From positions 1 through 39,407 of the forward strand of contig CAJODT010000013.1 of NCBI GenBank assembly GCA_905233365.1: a stretch of DNA of 39,407 nucleotides. Direction: 5' to 3'. The notes beneath the pieces are model-generated. The model saw only the letters and a program-made list of their open reading frames with translations. It had not been told where the DNA came from and did not search any database. A program made the position numbers and the translations under genes. The stretch is from an uncultured Succiniclasticum sp. (GTDB taxonomy: Bacteria > Bacillota > Negativicutes > Acidaminococcales > Acidaminococcaceae). Of the stretch, positions 10,565 to 18,284 are shown piece after piece. Positions within the stretch are counted from its first letter, which is position 1; each line of letters begins with the position of its first letter.

Positions 10565-10593
10565 ATTGTAAACAATTACAGTAAAAAAATCAA
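10565..10593 (-). promoter_or_regulatory. Sigma-70-type promoter for riboswitch and symporter
   Basis: Minus strand TTGATT (-35) and TACAAT (-10) separated by 17 bases, about 45 bases before the first aptamer. Spacing and position fit transcription starting just ahead of the riboswitch. Confidence 0.6.
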
Positions 10594-10637
10594 TAGTCTT
10601 AACGTATGTATACATGTATACAATGCAAAAAGACATC

Positions 10638-11498
10638 TTACCACGACAATATTTCCGCACCGGTATCCGTCACCAGCACCGTATATTCCCACTGGGCGGA
10701 AAGGCTGCCGTCCTCCGTGTAGACTGTCCATTCATCCTCTTCGTCAATATAAATCTTTTTCCTGCCGGTATTGATCATGGGCTCAATGGTGAAGATCATA
10801 CCGGGCACCAGCAGCATGCCGGTTCCCTTTTTCCCCACATGGGCTACGAAGGGGTCTTCATGGAATTCAACGCCCACACCGTGACCGCCGAATTCTTCTA
10901 CCACGCTGTAGCCATGCTTATGCGCCAGCTGGGAAACCGCCGCTCCCACATCGCCCAGATGTCCCCAGGGCTTCACCGCCGCCACGCCCCGCTTTAAGCA
11001 TTCTTTCGTAATTGCTACCAAATCTTTTGCTTTCTTATCCACACGCCCAATCTCAAACATGCGGGAGGCGTCACCGTAATAATTATTCAGAATCGTAGAA
11101 GCATCAATGTTCACGATGTCCCCGGAACGAAGCACCACTTTTTCCGAAGGAATACCGTGACACACCACATCGTTTATGGAAGTGCACACGCTTTTGGGAA
11201 AACCGCAAAAATTCAACGGCGCCGGAATGCCTCCATGGGCCACCGTGAAATCATACACGATCCGGTCGATTTCTTCCGTGGTCATTCCTTTTCTGATATG
11301 TTTCGAAACCTCATCCAATACAGCGGTGTTTAATTTGCACGCTTCCCGGATCCCGGCAATCTGTTCCGGCGTCTTGATCATCTGGCGGGTGGGCACTTCC
11401 TCCCCTGCCAGCTGATGCATCCGGATCTCATCTTCTATATCCTTGTGGCAATCTTCATAGGGCTTGCCGCTGCCGCACCAGCATAATGTTTCGCTCAT
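10638..11498 (-). CDS. map: Methionine aminopeptidase type I with N-terminal SEC-C motif
   Basis: Removes the initiator methionine from nascent proteins. Residues 6-18 form a SEC-C zinc motif (CWCGSGKPYEDCH), a known extension in Firmicute enzymes. The metal ligands are visible: Asp in VNIDAST, Asp in YGDASRMF, His in GGHGVG, Glu in FTIEPM and Glu in AQWEYTVLV. Length 286 suits the SEC-C form. ATG at 11498 has GGAGG 7 bases upstream; the ORF can be extended four residues but without a ribosome site. It stands alone on the minus strand, divergent from the DedA gene. Confidence 0.96.
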   Translation of the reverse strand: MSETLCWCGSGKPYEDCHKDIEDEIRMHQLAGEEVPTRQMIKTPEQIAGIREACKLNTAVLDEVSKHIRKGMTTEEIDRIVYDFTVAHGGIPAPLNFCGFPKSVCTSINDVVCHGIPSEKVVLRSGDIVNIDASTILNNYYGDASRMFEIGRVDKKAKDLVAITKECLKRGVAAVKPWGHLGDVGAAVSQLAHKHGYSVVEEFGGHGVGVEFHEDPFVAHVGKKGTGMLLVPGMIFTIEPMINTGRKKIYIDEEDEWTVYTEDGSLSAQWEYTVLVTDTGAEILSW

Positions 11499-11664
11499 CG
11501 TAACCTCCAAAATTTTTACGTTCGTTTTCTTTTTTTATTGCTTTCACAAAACCTAAAGGCCTGAAACTAAACAGAGTTCACTTTCATAAATAATAAATAA
11601 TTATATCATTCTTTGTAAAAATATGATACAATACATGGGCGTCAGACAAAAATATATTTAAAAA

Positions 11665-11681
11665 GCGGGCAAATTGCCCGC
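11665..11681. other. GC-rich hairpin in the map/dedA intergenic region
   Basis: GCGGGC and GCCCGC flank AAATT. Only on the minus strand is it followed by a T-run (TTTTTAAATAT), so it would stop minus-strand transcription, yet no minus gene ends just before it. It may block antisense reading into map or form part of the dedA leader. The remainder of 11499-11755 holds no gene. Confidence 0.4.
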
Positions 11682-11755
11682 CTGTCTGTACGATCAACAT
11701 GTTTTTTATTTTTTTTATCATTTACAATAATGAGTAACGGAGGTTTTTCTTTTCC

Positions 11756-12406
11756 ATGGACATCAGCCAGATTCCTTATTACTTCAGCGAATACGTCATG
11801 CATTTTGACAAATACATTCCCGCGGTGATGGCCGCGTACGGCTCCCTGATCTATTTCATCCTGTTCATGATCATCTTCTGTGAAACGGGTTTAGTCGTAA
11901 CGCCCTTCCTGCCGGGAGATTCCCTGCTCTTTGCCTGCGGCGCACTTTCCGCAACAGCCAACAGCCTGCATTTTGGCACATTGTTTATCATCTGCCTTGT
12001 AGCGGCGATTTTAGGAGACACCTGCAATTACTGGATAGGGGAAAAATTCGGACAGAAACTGCTGGAAAGCCACAACCGCCTGATCAAACCGGAACACGTA
12101 GAAAAAGCGCAGAAATTTTACGAAAAGCACGGCCCCAAAGCCATCTTTCTCTGCCGCTTCGTTCCCATCGTCCGCACCTTCGCTCCCTTTGTGGCAGGCA
12201 TCGGCTCCATGCACTACAGCACCTTTATCAAATACAACGTCGCCGGCGGCCTGACCTGGGTTACCCTCTTCACCGGGGCCGGTTACTTCTTCGGTAACAT
12301 TCCCTTCGTCAAGGAAAACTTCTCCCACGTAGCATTAGGCATCATCATCGTGTCGGTACTGCCCATCGTGTATGAATTTGCCAAAGCAAAAATGGGAAAA
12401 GAATAA
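11756..12406 (+). CDS. DedA-family membrane protein
   Basis: Polytopic inner-membrane protein of the DedA/SNARE-associated family (216 residues), which includes undecaprenyl-phosphate and phospholipid flippases. Family motifs are FCETGLVVTPFLPGDSLLFACGAL (about 41-64), LGDTCNYWIGEKFG and FLCRFVPIVRTFAPFVAGIGSM, the arginine-containing re-entrant segments conserved in the family. About five hydrophobic stretches are seen. ATG at 11756 is somewhat far (about 12 bases) from CGGAGG. The stop is two bases from the convergent stop of the alanyl-tRNA editing gene, with no terminator between them. The exact lipid substrate cannot be read from sequence. Confidence 0.92.
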   Translation: MDISQIPYYFSEYVMHFDKYIPAVMAAYGSLIYFILFMIIFCETGLVVTPFLPGDSLLFACGALSATANSLHFGTLFIICLVAAILGDTCNYWIGEKFGQKLLESHNRLIKPEHVEKAQKFYEKHGPKAIFLCRFVPIVRTFAPFVAGIGSMHYSTFIKYNVAGGLTWVTLFTGAGYFFGNIPFVKENFSHVALGIIIVSVLPIVYEFAKAKMGKE

Positions 12407-12408
12407 AA

Positions 12409-13599
12409 TTACAATTCAGCAATCAACTGTTCCGCTTTCTCTTTCCAGTCAGCCGCATAGGGTGCCCCGCCCTGTGCGGATTCTTTTTTGCCGCCGCCTC
12501 TGCCGCCGAAAATATCATTCGCTTTGGCAATAATAGCCTTGCAGTCGCCTGCCGCGCCTTCACCCAGGCCAAACATGTAGTTGACCCGGTCCCCGCTGTG
12601 ATAAATTACAACAGCAATCACATTGGGAACATCCGTCAGCTTTCCGAACAACGTCTTGGCGTCTTTCGGCTCGTACCCGTCCTTCACCGCCGCCGCGATT
12701 TTGCAGCCGGCGGAATTGACCGGGGCTTCTTCCAGAATTTTGATGATTTCCGTTTCCTGAATCTGTTTTATGGCAGCCCGCAGCTTTTCCTTCAGTTCCG
12801 CAATTTCGTCTTCCAGCCGTTCAATAGCCTCGCAGACTTTTTCTTCCTTCGTGCTCAGCATGTTCCCGGCTTCCTGGATGTACCGCATCTTCTTCCGGGC
12901 ATCCTCCAGGGCCCAGCGGCCGCAGAGGAATTCCACCCTCGTACCGCCCTTGTGCTTTTCGATTTTCGTAATCTTGACCAGTCCCACCACGCCGGTTGAC
13001 GTGGGGTGCGTCCCACAGCAGGTGCAGATGTCACCGTCCTGCACCGCCACCACCCGCAAAATGCCGGTCAGCTTTTCATTTTTCTTCCGCATGGGAAGCT
13101 TGTTCACTTCTGTATGGGGCAGATAGGAAACCGTTACCGGGCGGTCCTCCCAGATATGCCGGTTGGCCAGATCCTCCGCCTGAAAAGCTTCCTCCAGCGT
13201 AACCTCTTTATCCAGATCAATTGTTACAAAGCGCTCGTTCATGTGGAAGCCCACATTGTTCGCGCCAAACAGTTTGAAGAACGCATAGGAAAGGATGTGC
13301 TCCCCGCAATGCTGCTGCATGTGATCCAGCCGGTCGGTCCAGTTCACCTGCACCGTAACCTTACTGCCCACAGGAAATTCCGCCGCGCACTCGTGGATTA
13401 TTTTTTCCTTCGTTTCCCGCACATGTTTTACCGCGGCGTCGTTGATTGTGCCCGTATCGCTGAGCTGTCCGCCCCCTTCCGGGAACAGCACCGTCCTGTC
13501 CAGCACAACCGCAAAACCCTGGGGCGCCTGTTCGCACTCCAGCACCGTCGCTTCGCAGGTTTTTAAGTTTGAATCTCTCTCAAATAATTTTTCAGTCAT
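12409..13599 (-). CDS. Alanyl-tRNA editing protein (AlaX-L type) with DHHA1 domain
   Basis: Free-standing homologue of the AlaRS editing domain that hydrolyses mischarged Ser- or Gly-tRNA(Ala). The N-terminal part has the VLFPEGGGQLSDTG motif. Zinc ligands are in HMQQHCGEHILS (about 93-104) and in CTCCGTHP (about 194-201). A coiled coil (KVCEAIERLEDEIAELKEKLRAAIKQI) leads to a C-terminal DHHA1 domain ending in GGRGGGKKESAQGGAP, the glycine-rich loop known from AlaRS. 396 residues fits the long AlaX class. ATG at 13599 is preferred as the first start followed by conserved sequence; the ribosome site is weak, and the frame is open 18 codons further upstream. Confidence 0.93.
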   Translation of the reverse strand: MTEKLFERDSNLKTCEATVLECEQAPQGFAVVLDRTVLFPEGGGQLSDTGTINDAAVKHVRETKEKIIHECAAEFPVGSKVTVQVNWTDRLDHMQQHCGEHILSYAFFKLFGANNVGFHMNERFVTIDLDKEVTLEEAFQAEDLANRHIWEDRPVTVSYLPHTEVNKLPMRKKNEKLTGILRVVAVQDGDICTCCGTHPTSTGVVGLVKITKIEKHKGGTRVEFLCGRWALEDARKKMRYIQEAGNMLSTKEEKVCEAIERLEDEIAELKEKLRAAIKQIQETEIIKILEEAPVNSAGCKIAAAVKDGYEPKDAKTLFGKLTDVPNVIAVVIYHSGDRVNYMFGLGEGAAGDCKAIIAKANDIFGGRGGGKKESAQGGAPYAADWKEKAEQLIAEL

Positions 13600-13704
13600 G
13601 ATGCCCACGTCTTTCTGAATTAACTTTCTTGAGCAAAAAAGCAGCCGATACACTGTACCGACTGCCCTGTCGTGAATTTATTATAGCATAGAAAAAGGAA
13701 TTAG

Positions 13705-13808
13705 GCAAAAACATTGCGGCGGAAAAGACTGCGCAAAAACGTTCACTAAGTTTTGCTGCAGTTCTTTCCCGCCGTTGGTTTTTTTGCACTTAAATTACAG
13801 CACTGCTA
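13705..13808. repeat. 104-bp direct repeat, left copy (palindromic element)
   Basis: Almost identical (102 of 104) to 15454-15557, same orientation. Its core is an imperfect palindrome: GGCGGAAAAGACTGCGCAAAA pairs in shape with TTTTGCTGCAGTTCTTTCCC then GCC, around a loop of about 13 bases. About 30 bases past the palindrome (to ACAGCACTGCTA) are also conserved. Together with the right copy it brackets the DUF4143 ATPase gene. Confidence 0.9.
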
Positions 13809-14080
13809 AAGGCTCATTTTTTCAGCACTATCACCGTGGGTGGTGGAGGCGGAGGCGGGGCACTAAAAAACGCCTGCGCCTTTTCAGGCATAAGCGTCTG
13901 TTCCGGAGCGTTGCTTTTATACCAAGTTCGTCAGAACAAAGTAAAAACGCAGCTGCCCCCTGAGGGACAGGGAGGTTTTACAAGTGAGCGAAAATATAAA
14001 TTTCAGCTATATCTATTGCTATGGTTATGCTTCCTATGCTATACTGTAGCTGAAAAAAATGCGGATTGACGCAAAAATTT
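13809..14080. other. Gap without a recognisable gene
   Basis: Includes a Gly-codon-like GGT/GGC-rich stretch near 13837-13860 and a GCCTG/CAGGC hairpin near 13873. Open frames have no ribosome site or conserved sequence. The promoter of the ATPase gene should lie toward its right end (TATACT near 14039 is one candidate -10). Confidence 0.35.
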
Positions 14081-14096
14081 CACGGAGGTTTTGGCG

Positions 14097-15398
14097 ATGC
14101 AATTTGAAAGAACACAGTATCTGGATCAGCTGATCCGTAAAAAGGATAACGGTCGCATTAAGATCATTACCGGTCTTCGCCGGTGCGGAAAGTCGTATCT
14201 GCTGTTCAATCTTTACCGCCAGTATCTGCTGAGCTCCGGCATCTCAGCAGATCAGATTGTGGAGCTCGCCCTGGATGAGATTGATAACGCAAAATACCGT
14301 AACCCCTTCGAACTGAACAAAGTCGTAAAAGAACGGATGCCGGACAAAAGCAAGCGCTATTATGTGTTCATTGATGAAATTCAGTTTGTTACTGAAATCC
14401 AAAACCCCTACGTGGATGACCCAAAGGAGAAGCTGACCTTCATTGATGTTGTGCTGGGATTGATGAAAATCCCGAATGCCGATATTTACGTAACAGGAAG
14501 CAATTCTACGATGCTATCGTCTGACATTCTGACCCAATTCCGGGACCGTGGGGACGAAATCCGTGTTAACCCGCTTTCCTTCGCGGAAGTGTATGAACGT
14601 TATCAGGGCGATAAGCGGAATGCGTGGCGCGACTATTACACCTATGGCGGAATGCCCCTGGTCTGGTCTATGGAAACTCACGAAGAAAGAAGCCGGTACC
14701 TGCAGGACCTCTTCAGCCGGACCTATATAAAGGATGTACTGGAACGGCATCAAGTGAAGAATGACGCTGAAGTCCTGGAGCTGCTCTTGAATGTACTGGC
14801 ATCTGGAATCGGATCGCTGACCAATCCCAGCAGGCTGTCAAACACCTTTGCAAGCGAAATACATATCCGGGTCGCGCCGGATACCATCGACACCTACATC
14901 GGGTATTTCCAGGACGCATTTTTGCTCCAAAAAGCGGAGCGGTACGATGTAAAGGGACGAAAGTACATCAAAACTCCTGTCAAGTATTATTATTCAGATC
15001 CCGGCCTGCGTAACGCACGGCTTAATTTCAGGCAGCTGGAAGAGACGCACCTGATGGAAAATGTTCTGTATAATGACCTGGTCCGCAGAGGCTTCAATGT
15101 GGATGTTGGCGTTGTGGAACAGAATACAAAAGACGATTCCGGGAGAAACATCCGTAAACAGCTGGAAGTAGATTTTGTGATAAACAGAGGCGATGAGCGG
15201 TACTATATACAATCCGCCTTATCCGTTGCCGACCCGGACAAAAGAACACAGGAAATTGCTTCCCTGATCAGAATCCCCGATTCTTTCCGGAAGATTGTAG
15301 TTGTAAAAGATTATATGAAGCCCTGGAAAGATGAGAACGGCATCCAGTATATCGGAATTGAGGATTTCCTTCTGGATGAGGGTCTTATCCGCGGATAA
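14097..15398 (+). CDS. AAA_14/DUF4143 family ATPase
   Basis: A 433-residue ATPase of a family widely scattered in bacteria and often repeated in accessory regions; its cellular role is unknown. Walker A is GLRRCGKSYL (about 27-36), Walker B YVFIDEIQ (about 88-95), sensor-like YVTGSNSTMLSS near 127. The DUF4143 half follows (RTYIKDVLERHQ, RLSNTF, YFQDAFLL, KYYYSDPGLRNA) and ends in a PD-(D/E)xK-like stretch, QLEVDFVINRGDERYYIQ. ATG at 14097 has GGAGG 8 bases upstream. The gene is the only one between two 104-bp direct repeats and is probably a mobile or recombinable cassette. Confidence 0.9.
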   Translation: MQFERTQYLDQLIRKKDNGRIKIITGLRRCGKSYLLFNLYRQYLLSSGISADQIVELALDEIDNAKYRNPFELNKVVKERMPDKSKRYYVFIDEIQFVTEIQNPYVDDPKEKLTFIDVVLGLMKIPNADIYVTGSNSTMLSSDILTQFRDRGDEIRVNPLSFAEVYERYQGDKRNAWRDYYTYGGMPLVWSMETHEERSRYLQDLFSRTYIKDVLERHQVKNDAEVLELLLNVLASGIGSLTNPSRLSNTFASEIHIRVAPDTIDTYIGYFQDAFLLQKAERYDVKGRKYIKTPVKYYYSDPGLRNARLNFRQLEETHLMENVLYNDLVRRGFNVDVGVVEQNTKDDSGRNIRKQLEVDFVINRGDERYYIQSALSVADPDKRTQEIASLIRIPDSFRKIVVVKDYMKPWKDENGIQYIGIEDFLLDEGLIRG

Positions 15399-15453
15399 TT
15401 CGTTGTTTTAACAGAGGCGTGAAATATAAAAAAGCACGGCCTGCCTATGTTGC

Positions 15454-15557
15454 GCAAAAACATTGCGGCGGAAAAGACTGCGCAAAAACGTTCACTATGT
15501 TTTGCTGCAGTTCTTTCCCGCCGTTGGTTTTTTTGCACTAAAATTACAGCACTGCTA
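15454..15557. repeat. 104-bp direct repeat, right copy (palindromic element)
   Basis: Second copy of the repeat at 13705, offset by 1749 bases, with two substitutions. It begins 55 bases after the ATPase stop codon; on transcription it would form the same long hairpin and may act as terminator. Confidence 0.9.
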
Positions 15558-15571
15558 CTTCAAGATTATCC

Positions 15572-15727
15572 TCAGAACATATACGCCACGCTGATGTTGC
15601 CGCCGAAGCCGCGATGCTTGCCCGCGTACCCGTACAGGCTGATGTCCGCCTGCCACGGGTTCGTTTTTGTGGCGTTCATGCGCATGCCGATCTCGGCCCA
15701 GCCGCTGCCGCCCTTGATGCTGCGCTC
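15572..15727 (-). pseudogene. Autotransporter beta-barrel C-terminal remnant
   Basis: Minus-strand translation gives about 50 residues: ERSIKGGSGWAEIGMRMNATKT, NPWQADISLYGYAGKHRGFG, then GNISVAYMF and a stop at 15572. Alternating aromatic/hydrophobic strands and a terminal Phe are the signature of the last strands of an outer-membrane autotransporter barrel. The rest of the gene is absent: upstream the sequence becomes the end of the YvrJ gene, whose stop codon overlaps the fragment. It shows that the host has an outer membrane and that this locus was rearranged. Confidence 0.75.
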
Positions 15728-15893
15728 ATTTTTTTGCAACGTCGCCGCGCATGGCGGCGATGTTGCAGCTCAGCTCCCCGATCACTTCCGTCAGGCCTGC
15801 CAGTTTGTTTTCCATACGCACCAGCAGGAACCAGCTCAGGACAACAGGGAAACCGAAATCTTTAATAAAGCTGAATACTTCCGTGGTCTCCAT
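15726..15893 (-). CDS. YvrJ-family small membrane protein
   Basis: A 55-residue protein with one hydrophobic segment (FGFPVVLSWFLLVRMENKLAGL) and a short charged tail, matching the YvrJ family (unknown function; sometimes called holin-like because of size). ATG at 15893 follows GGGGGTCGCG; a GTG at 15914 in the same frame would overlap the upstream DUF2922 stop. It closes an amidase-DUF1659-DUF2922-YvrJ series. The stop codon overlaps the autotransporter remnant. Confidence 0.75.
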   Translation of the reverse strand: METTEVFSFIKDFGFPVVLSWFLLVRMENKLAGLTEVIGELSCNIAAMRGDVAKK

Positions 15894-15910
15894 GTCGCGA
15901 CCCCCGTTCA

Positions 15911-16108
15911 TCACTCAATGGTGTTGGTGGTGGTTGTACGCATGCGGCCTTCCACAGCTTCCACGATGTCGCCGCCGTCCACAATCACGTTCATGGCGGC
16001 ATCAATTTCCGCTTTGGTTACGGTGGCTTTGGGTTCCTCAATGTTGAGGGTTACCTTTTTGCCCGCTGCGTTCTTGAACACCAATTCCAGATCGGTATCA
16101 GATTTCAT
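15911..16108 (-). CDS. DUF2922 family protein
   Basis: 65 residues (KSDTDLELVFKNAAGKKVTL, later EEPKATVTKAEIDAAMNVIV), a good match to the DUF2922 pattern; function unknown. ATG at 16108 has AAGGAGG 9 bases upstream; a frame start at 16129 is less likely. It is followed by the YvrJ gene and preceded by the DUF1659 gene, an association repeatedly seen in Firmicutes. Its gap from DUF1659 (16109-16273) holds a GGCGGACGC/GCGCCCGCC hairpin (about 16229-16256) that is T-rich only on the plus strand. Confidence 0.8.
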   Translation of the reverse strand: MKSDTDLELVFKNAAGKKVTLNIEEPKATVTKAEIDAAMNVIVDGGDIVEAVEGRMRTTTTNTIE

Positions 16109-16273
16109 AGTCTTTTTCCTCCTTCTCATTAATTATCAAAATTTTTTCAGGCGATTTCTCTGAAATCGGAGCGTATTGGTCAAACCGTCTTTTATGCTAA
16201 GACATGCACCGCTCACTGCCTTTTAACATGGCGGACGCGTAATCTTATGCGCCCGCCCTTTTCTTTTCCCCGG

Positions 16274-16498
16274 TTATTCTTCAATCAGGGATGCGCGTTC
16301 CGTTACGGAAAGTCCGGTAATTTCGTTATCGAACAGGCCGCCCAGGGCTTTGCCTACCGCGATCAGTTTCGCCGGTTCCACGTCCGGTTTCACATTGGAA
16401 TAGACGTAGCTCTTGGTTACGGAGTTGCCTTCCGCATCCTGGCCGCGCAGGATGGAAACGTTCAGGGTACGTTTGGTTACGTTCATAACTGCTGCCAT
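16274..16498 (-). CDS. DUF1659 family protein
   Basis: 74 residues (AAVMNVTKRTLNVSILRGQD, KSYVYSNVKPDVEPAKLIAV, GKALGGLF), matching DUF1659, a small family of unknown function almost always found next to DUF2922 and YvrJ. The ribosome site is a perfect GGAGGTGA 7 bases before ATG 16498, suggesting strong translation. The 218-base gap to the amidase (16499-16716) carries GAGCGGTT/AACCGCTC arms and other hairpins but no gene. Confidence 0.82.
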   Translation of the reverse strand: MAAVMNVTKRTLNVSILRGQDAEGNSVTKSYVYSNVKPDVEPAKLIAVGKALGGLFDNEITGLSVTERASLIEE

Positions 16499-16716
16499 TT
16501 TGTTTCACCTCCTCTCTCTGTTTATTTTGCGGAGCGGTTCCGCCATGTACCGCGCTGCCGCGCGATCTGTCGCACAACCGCTCCCGGTGCGGGGCTTACT
16601 GCGCCATCGGCTCACATCTGCAGGCCATACGATTCTGCCGCATGCCGTATTGCACGCCCGCTTATCTGAACTGCGCCTACTCAGAAAAATACCTTTCGCC
16701 GCAGGTCAAACCATCG

Positions 16717-17352
16717 CTACACCGCTTTCTTCTGCATTTCCTTCAAATAGTACTTTGCCTTGCCGCGGAGTAGGTCCCCGCCCTGTTCCAGCTCGCCGTA
16801 CAGATTGGTCTTCGGCAGGAACCACAAGTCCCAGCGCATGTCCGGGTCGCCGTCGCCGGGTCCGTAGGCGTCTTCAAAGGCAGCCTCGCAGTGGGTCTGC
16901 ACCGTTTCATATTCAATGGGCAGGTGCAGTTCGTCGCAAAGAATTGCCACCACCTTTGCCATCACCTCGATCTGGATCTCTGTAGGCGGTTCCGGCCCGA
17001 AGTCGATCACCGCGCAGTCTGTCTGCGGGCAATGGGAAATTTCATGGGCCCGGTACACGGAATGCCCCTGACAGTCGCTGGGCAGCCAGCAGTTGGCGTC
17101 CACGCCGCAGCATAAGGCGATGCCGATAGCGCTGTGGTTCCGCAGCCAGGTATGCGGCTTGTATTCCACCAGATTCTTACAATGCACATACACAGTCCCA
17201 TCCCGGTCGATACAAAGGTGGTAGTCGTCGTAGGCCTGGCCGTAATGTCCGGCGGTCCAGTGCAGGTAAATATTTTTGATACCGTTTCTGACTTCCCGGG
17301 CCAGGGCCCTCAGTTCTTCTTCGTTGATTGAAGCAGGGTGTTTTACGAGCAT
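16717..17352 (-). CDS. N-acetylmuramoyl-L-alanine amidase (amidase_2/PGRP type)
   Basis: Zinc amidase that cuts the amide bond between muramic acid and the stem peptide. Zinc-ligand His31 is in IYLHWTAG, the KPHTWLRNHSAIGIALCCG segment matches the substrate groove, a second His is in VQTHCEAAFEDAYG, and GDPDMRWDLWF corresponds to the DPG-containing ligand loop. 211 residues without signal peptide or wall-binding repeats is phage-endolysin-like. ATG at 17352 is chosen with AAGGAG 9 bases upstream, although two ATGs lie just before it. It heads the minus-strand group with DUF1659, DUF2922 and YvrJ. Confidence 0.87.
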   Translation of the reverse strand: MLVKHPASINEEELRALAREVRNGIKNIYLHWTAGHYGQAYDDYHLCIDRDGTVYVHCKNLVEYKPHTWLRNHSAIGIALCCGVDANCWLPSDCQGHSVYRAHEISHCPQTDCAVIDFGPEPPTEIQIEVMAKVVAILCDELHLPIEYETVQTHCEAAFEDAYGPGDGDPDMRWDLWFLPKTNLYGELEQGGDLLRGKAKYYLKEMQKKAV

Positions 17353-17543
17353 ATTCATCATCTCCTTTTCGTTTTTTAGGTTCGTAATTTGTCCCCCACT
17401 TACCTAATCGTTTTACCCCCCAAAAATGCAACCAACTTTTTTTAAAATTTTTAAAATTTTTTTCAGGCAGGCGTTTCGCGTGTTACTTTCATTAAGCAAA
17501 ACCCCTTCCTTCTCCAATGCAATATAACAAAATGAAGCAGACA

Positions 17544-17587
17544 TAAAAACGCGCCGCAGCGGTTCCACCACGGAACTGCTGCGGCGC
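17544..17587 (-). terminator. Strong rho-independent terminator of the XRE gene
   Basis: GCGCCGCAGCGGTTCC and GGAACTGCTGCGGCGC form a near-perfect 16-bp stem with a 5-base loop at 17551-17587. On the minus strand it ends in GTTTTTATG. It lies 55 bases past the XRE stop codon. Confidence 0.85.
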
Positions 17588-17641
17588 TGTCATGCGTGTC
17601 GCTAAAGTAATTACATGTTTCGTCTTTTGTTTTATTTCATC

Positions 17642-18001
17642 TTATACAGGCTGTGCTTCCACATCAGCCATCTCATTCTTTAATTGCAGCATACGGTTTT
17701 TCAGATACTCATATTCTGCTTTCAGCCTGCGTGGCTTACAGGCTTTTCCTTCGCCCTGCGCAACGGTCCACTGATCCGTATCCCATTCGATAACGTCCCT
17801 GTAGCCTTCGCTGAGCGATACGTTAAACAATTTCTCCATCTCACGGAGATTGGCCTTGGTCGGTTTTGCCTGATCGGTCTCCCATTTGTAAATGGTCTTC
17901 CTGGAAACCCCGATTTTCTGCCCCAGCTCATACTGCGACAATCTCAACCGGTTACGGTAGAGAAAAATCAGTTCACCGAGCGTGTAAAACTTTTTTCTAA
18001 T
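17642..18001 (-). CDS. XRE-family repressor with C-terminal helical tail; unusual start
   Basis: HTH protein, RLSQYELGQKIGVSRKTIYK, followed by WETDQAKPT and a charged helical C terminus (LKAEYEYLKNRMLQLKNEM). Probably the repressor of the accessory element. Coding sequence clearly continues upstream of the first conventional start (TTG 17947), since GELIFLYRNRLRLS belongs to the first HTH helix. No ATG, GTG or TTG lies in frame before a stop; an ATT at 18001 has AAGGAG 10 bases upstream and gives 119 residues. Either a rare ATT start or a small indel near the A-run at about 17991 is implied. A strong promoter lies at 18079, and the gene diverges from the sigma-like gene. Confidence 0.75.
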   Translation of the reverse strand: MRKKFYTLGELIFLYRNRLRLSQYELGQKIGVSRKTIYKWETDQAKPTKANLREMEKLFNVSLSEGYRDVIEWDTDQWTVAQGEGKACKPRRLKAEYEYLKNRMLQLKNEMADVEAQPV

Positions 18002-18035
18002 AAATCTACCACTCCTTGATATTCAGGTATAACTT

Positions 18036-18165
18036 TACTTGCCGAAACATGTAAATCAGTTCAGCATCACGAAAATAGATTATAGCACAATAAATTTTAT
18101 TTGCCAATATGTAACTAAAAATTATATAATAAAAATTTATACCTTTTTATTTACCAATCTGTATC
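18036..18165. promoter_or_regulatory. Repeated TTTRCCAATNTGTAWC boxes, candidate repressor operators
   Basis: TTTGCCAATATGTAAC at 18100-18115 and TTTACCAATCTGTATC at 18150-18165 are 50 bases apart. A looser version, TTGCCGAAACATGTAA, is near 18039-18054. They surround and overlap the XRE promoter. Assignment as operators is inference. Confidence 0.45.
18079..18107 (-). promoter_or_regulatory. Strong sigma-70 promoter of the XRE repressor
   Basis: Minus strand TTGGCA and TATAAT with a 17-base spacer and an upstream TG, near consensus. The -35 lies inside one of the repeated TTTGCCAATATGTAAC boxes, suggesting autoregulation. Confidence 0.75.
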
Positions 18166-18284
18166 GCTTTGTCCCGTATTTTGTTTTTAAAAAAATTTGC
18201 AGAGCTTGAAGGTCGCAAAAGTTCCCATAAATTTCCCGTAAGTTTCTCCTGTCAGTTTGAATATTTTTAGAAAATGTAACCTCT

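Noticed and set aside
13592-13789. Minus-strand frame starting MQKNQRRERTAAK, also seen at 15311-15538
   Set aside because: Both are translations of the 104-bp repeat; no ribosome site and no conservation beyond the repeat DNA.
13836-14069. Plus-strand frame beginning with a glycine run
   Set aside because: Looked like a secreted-protein tail at first, but it has no ribosome site, no conserved region and a composition typical of a G-rich intergenic tract.
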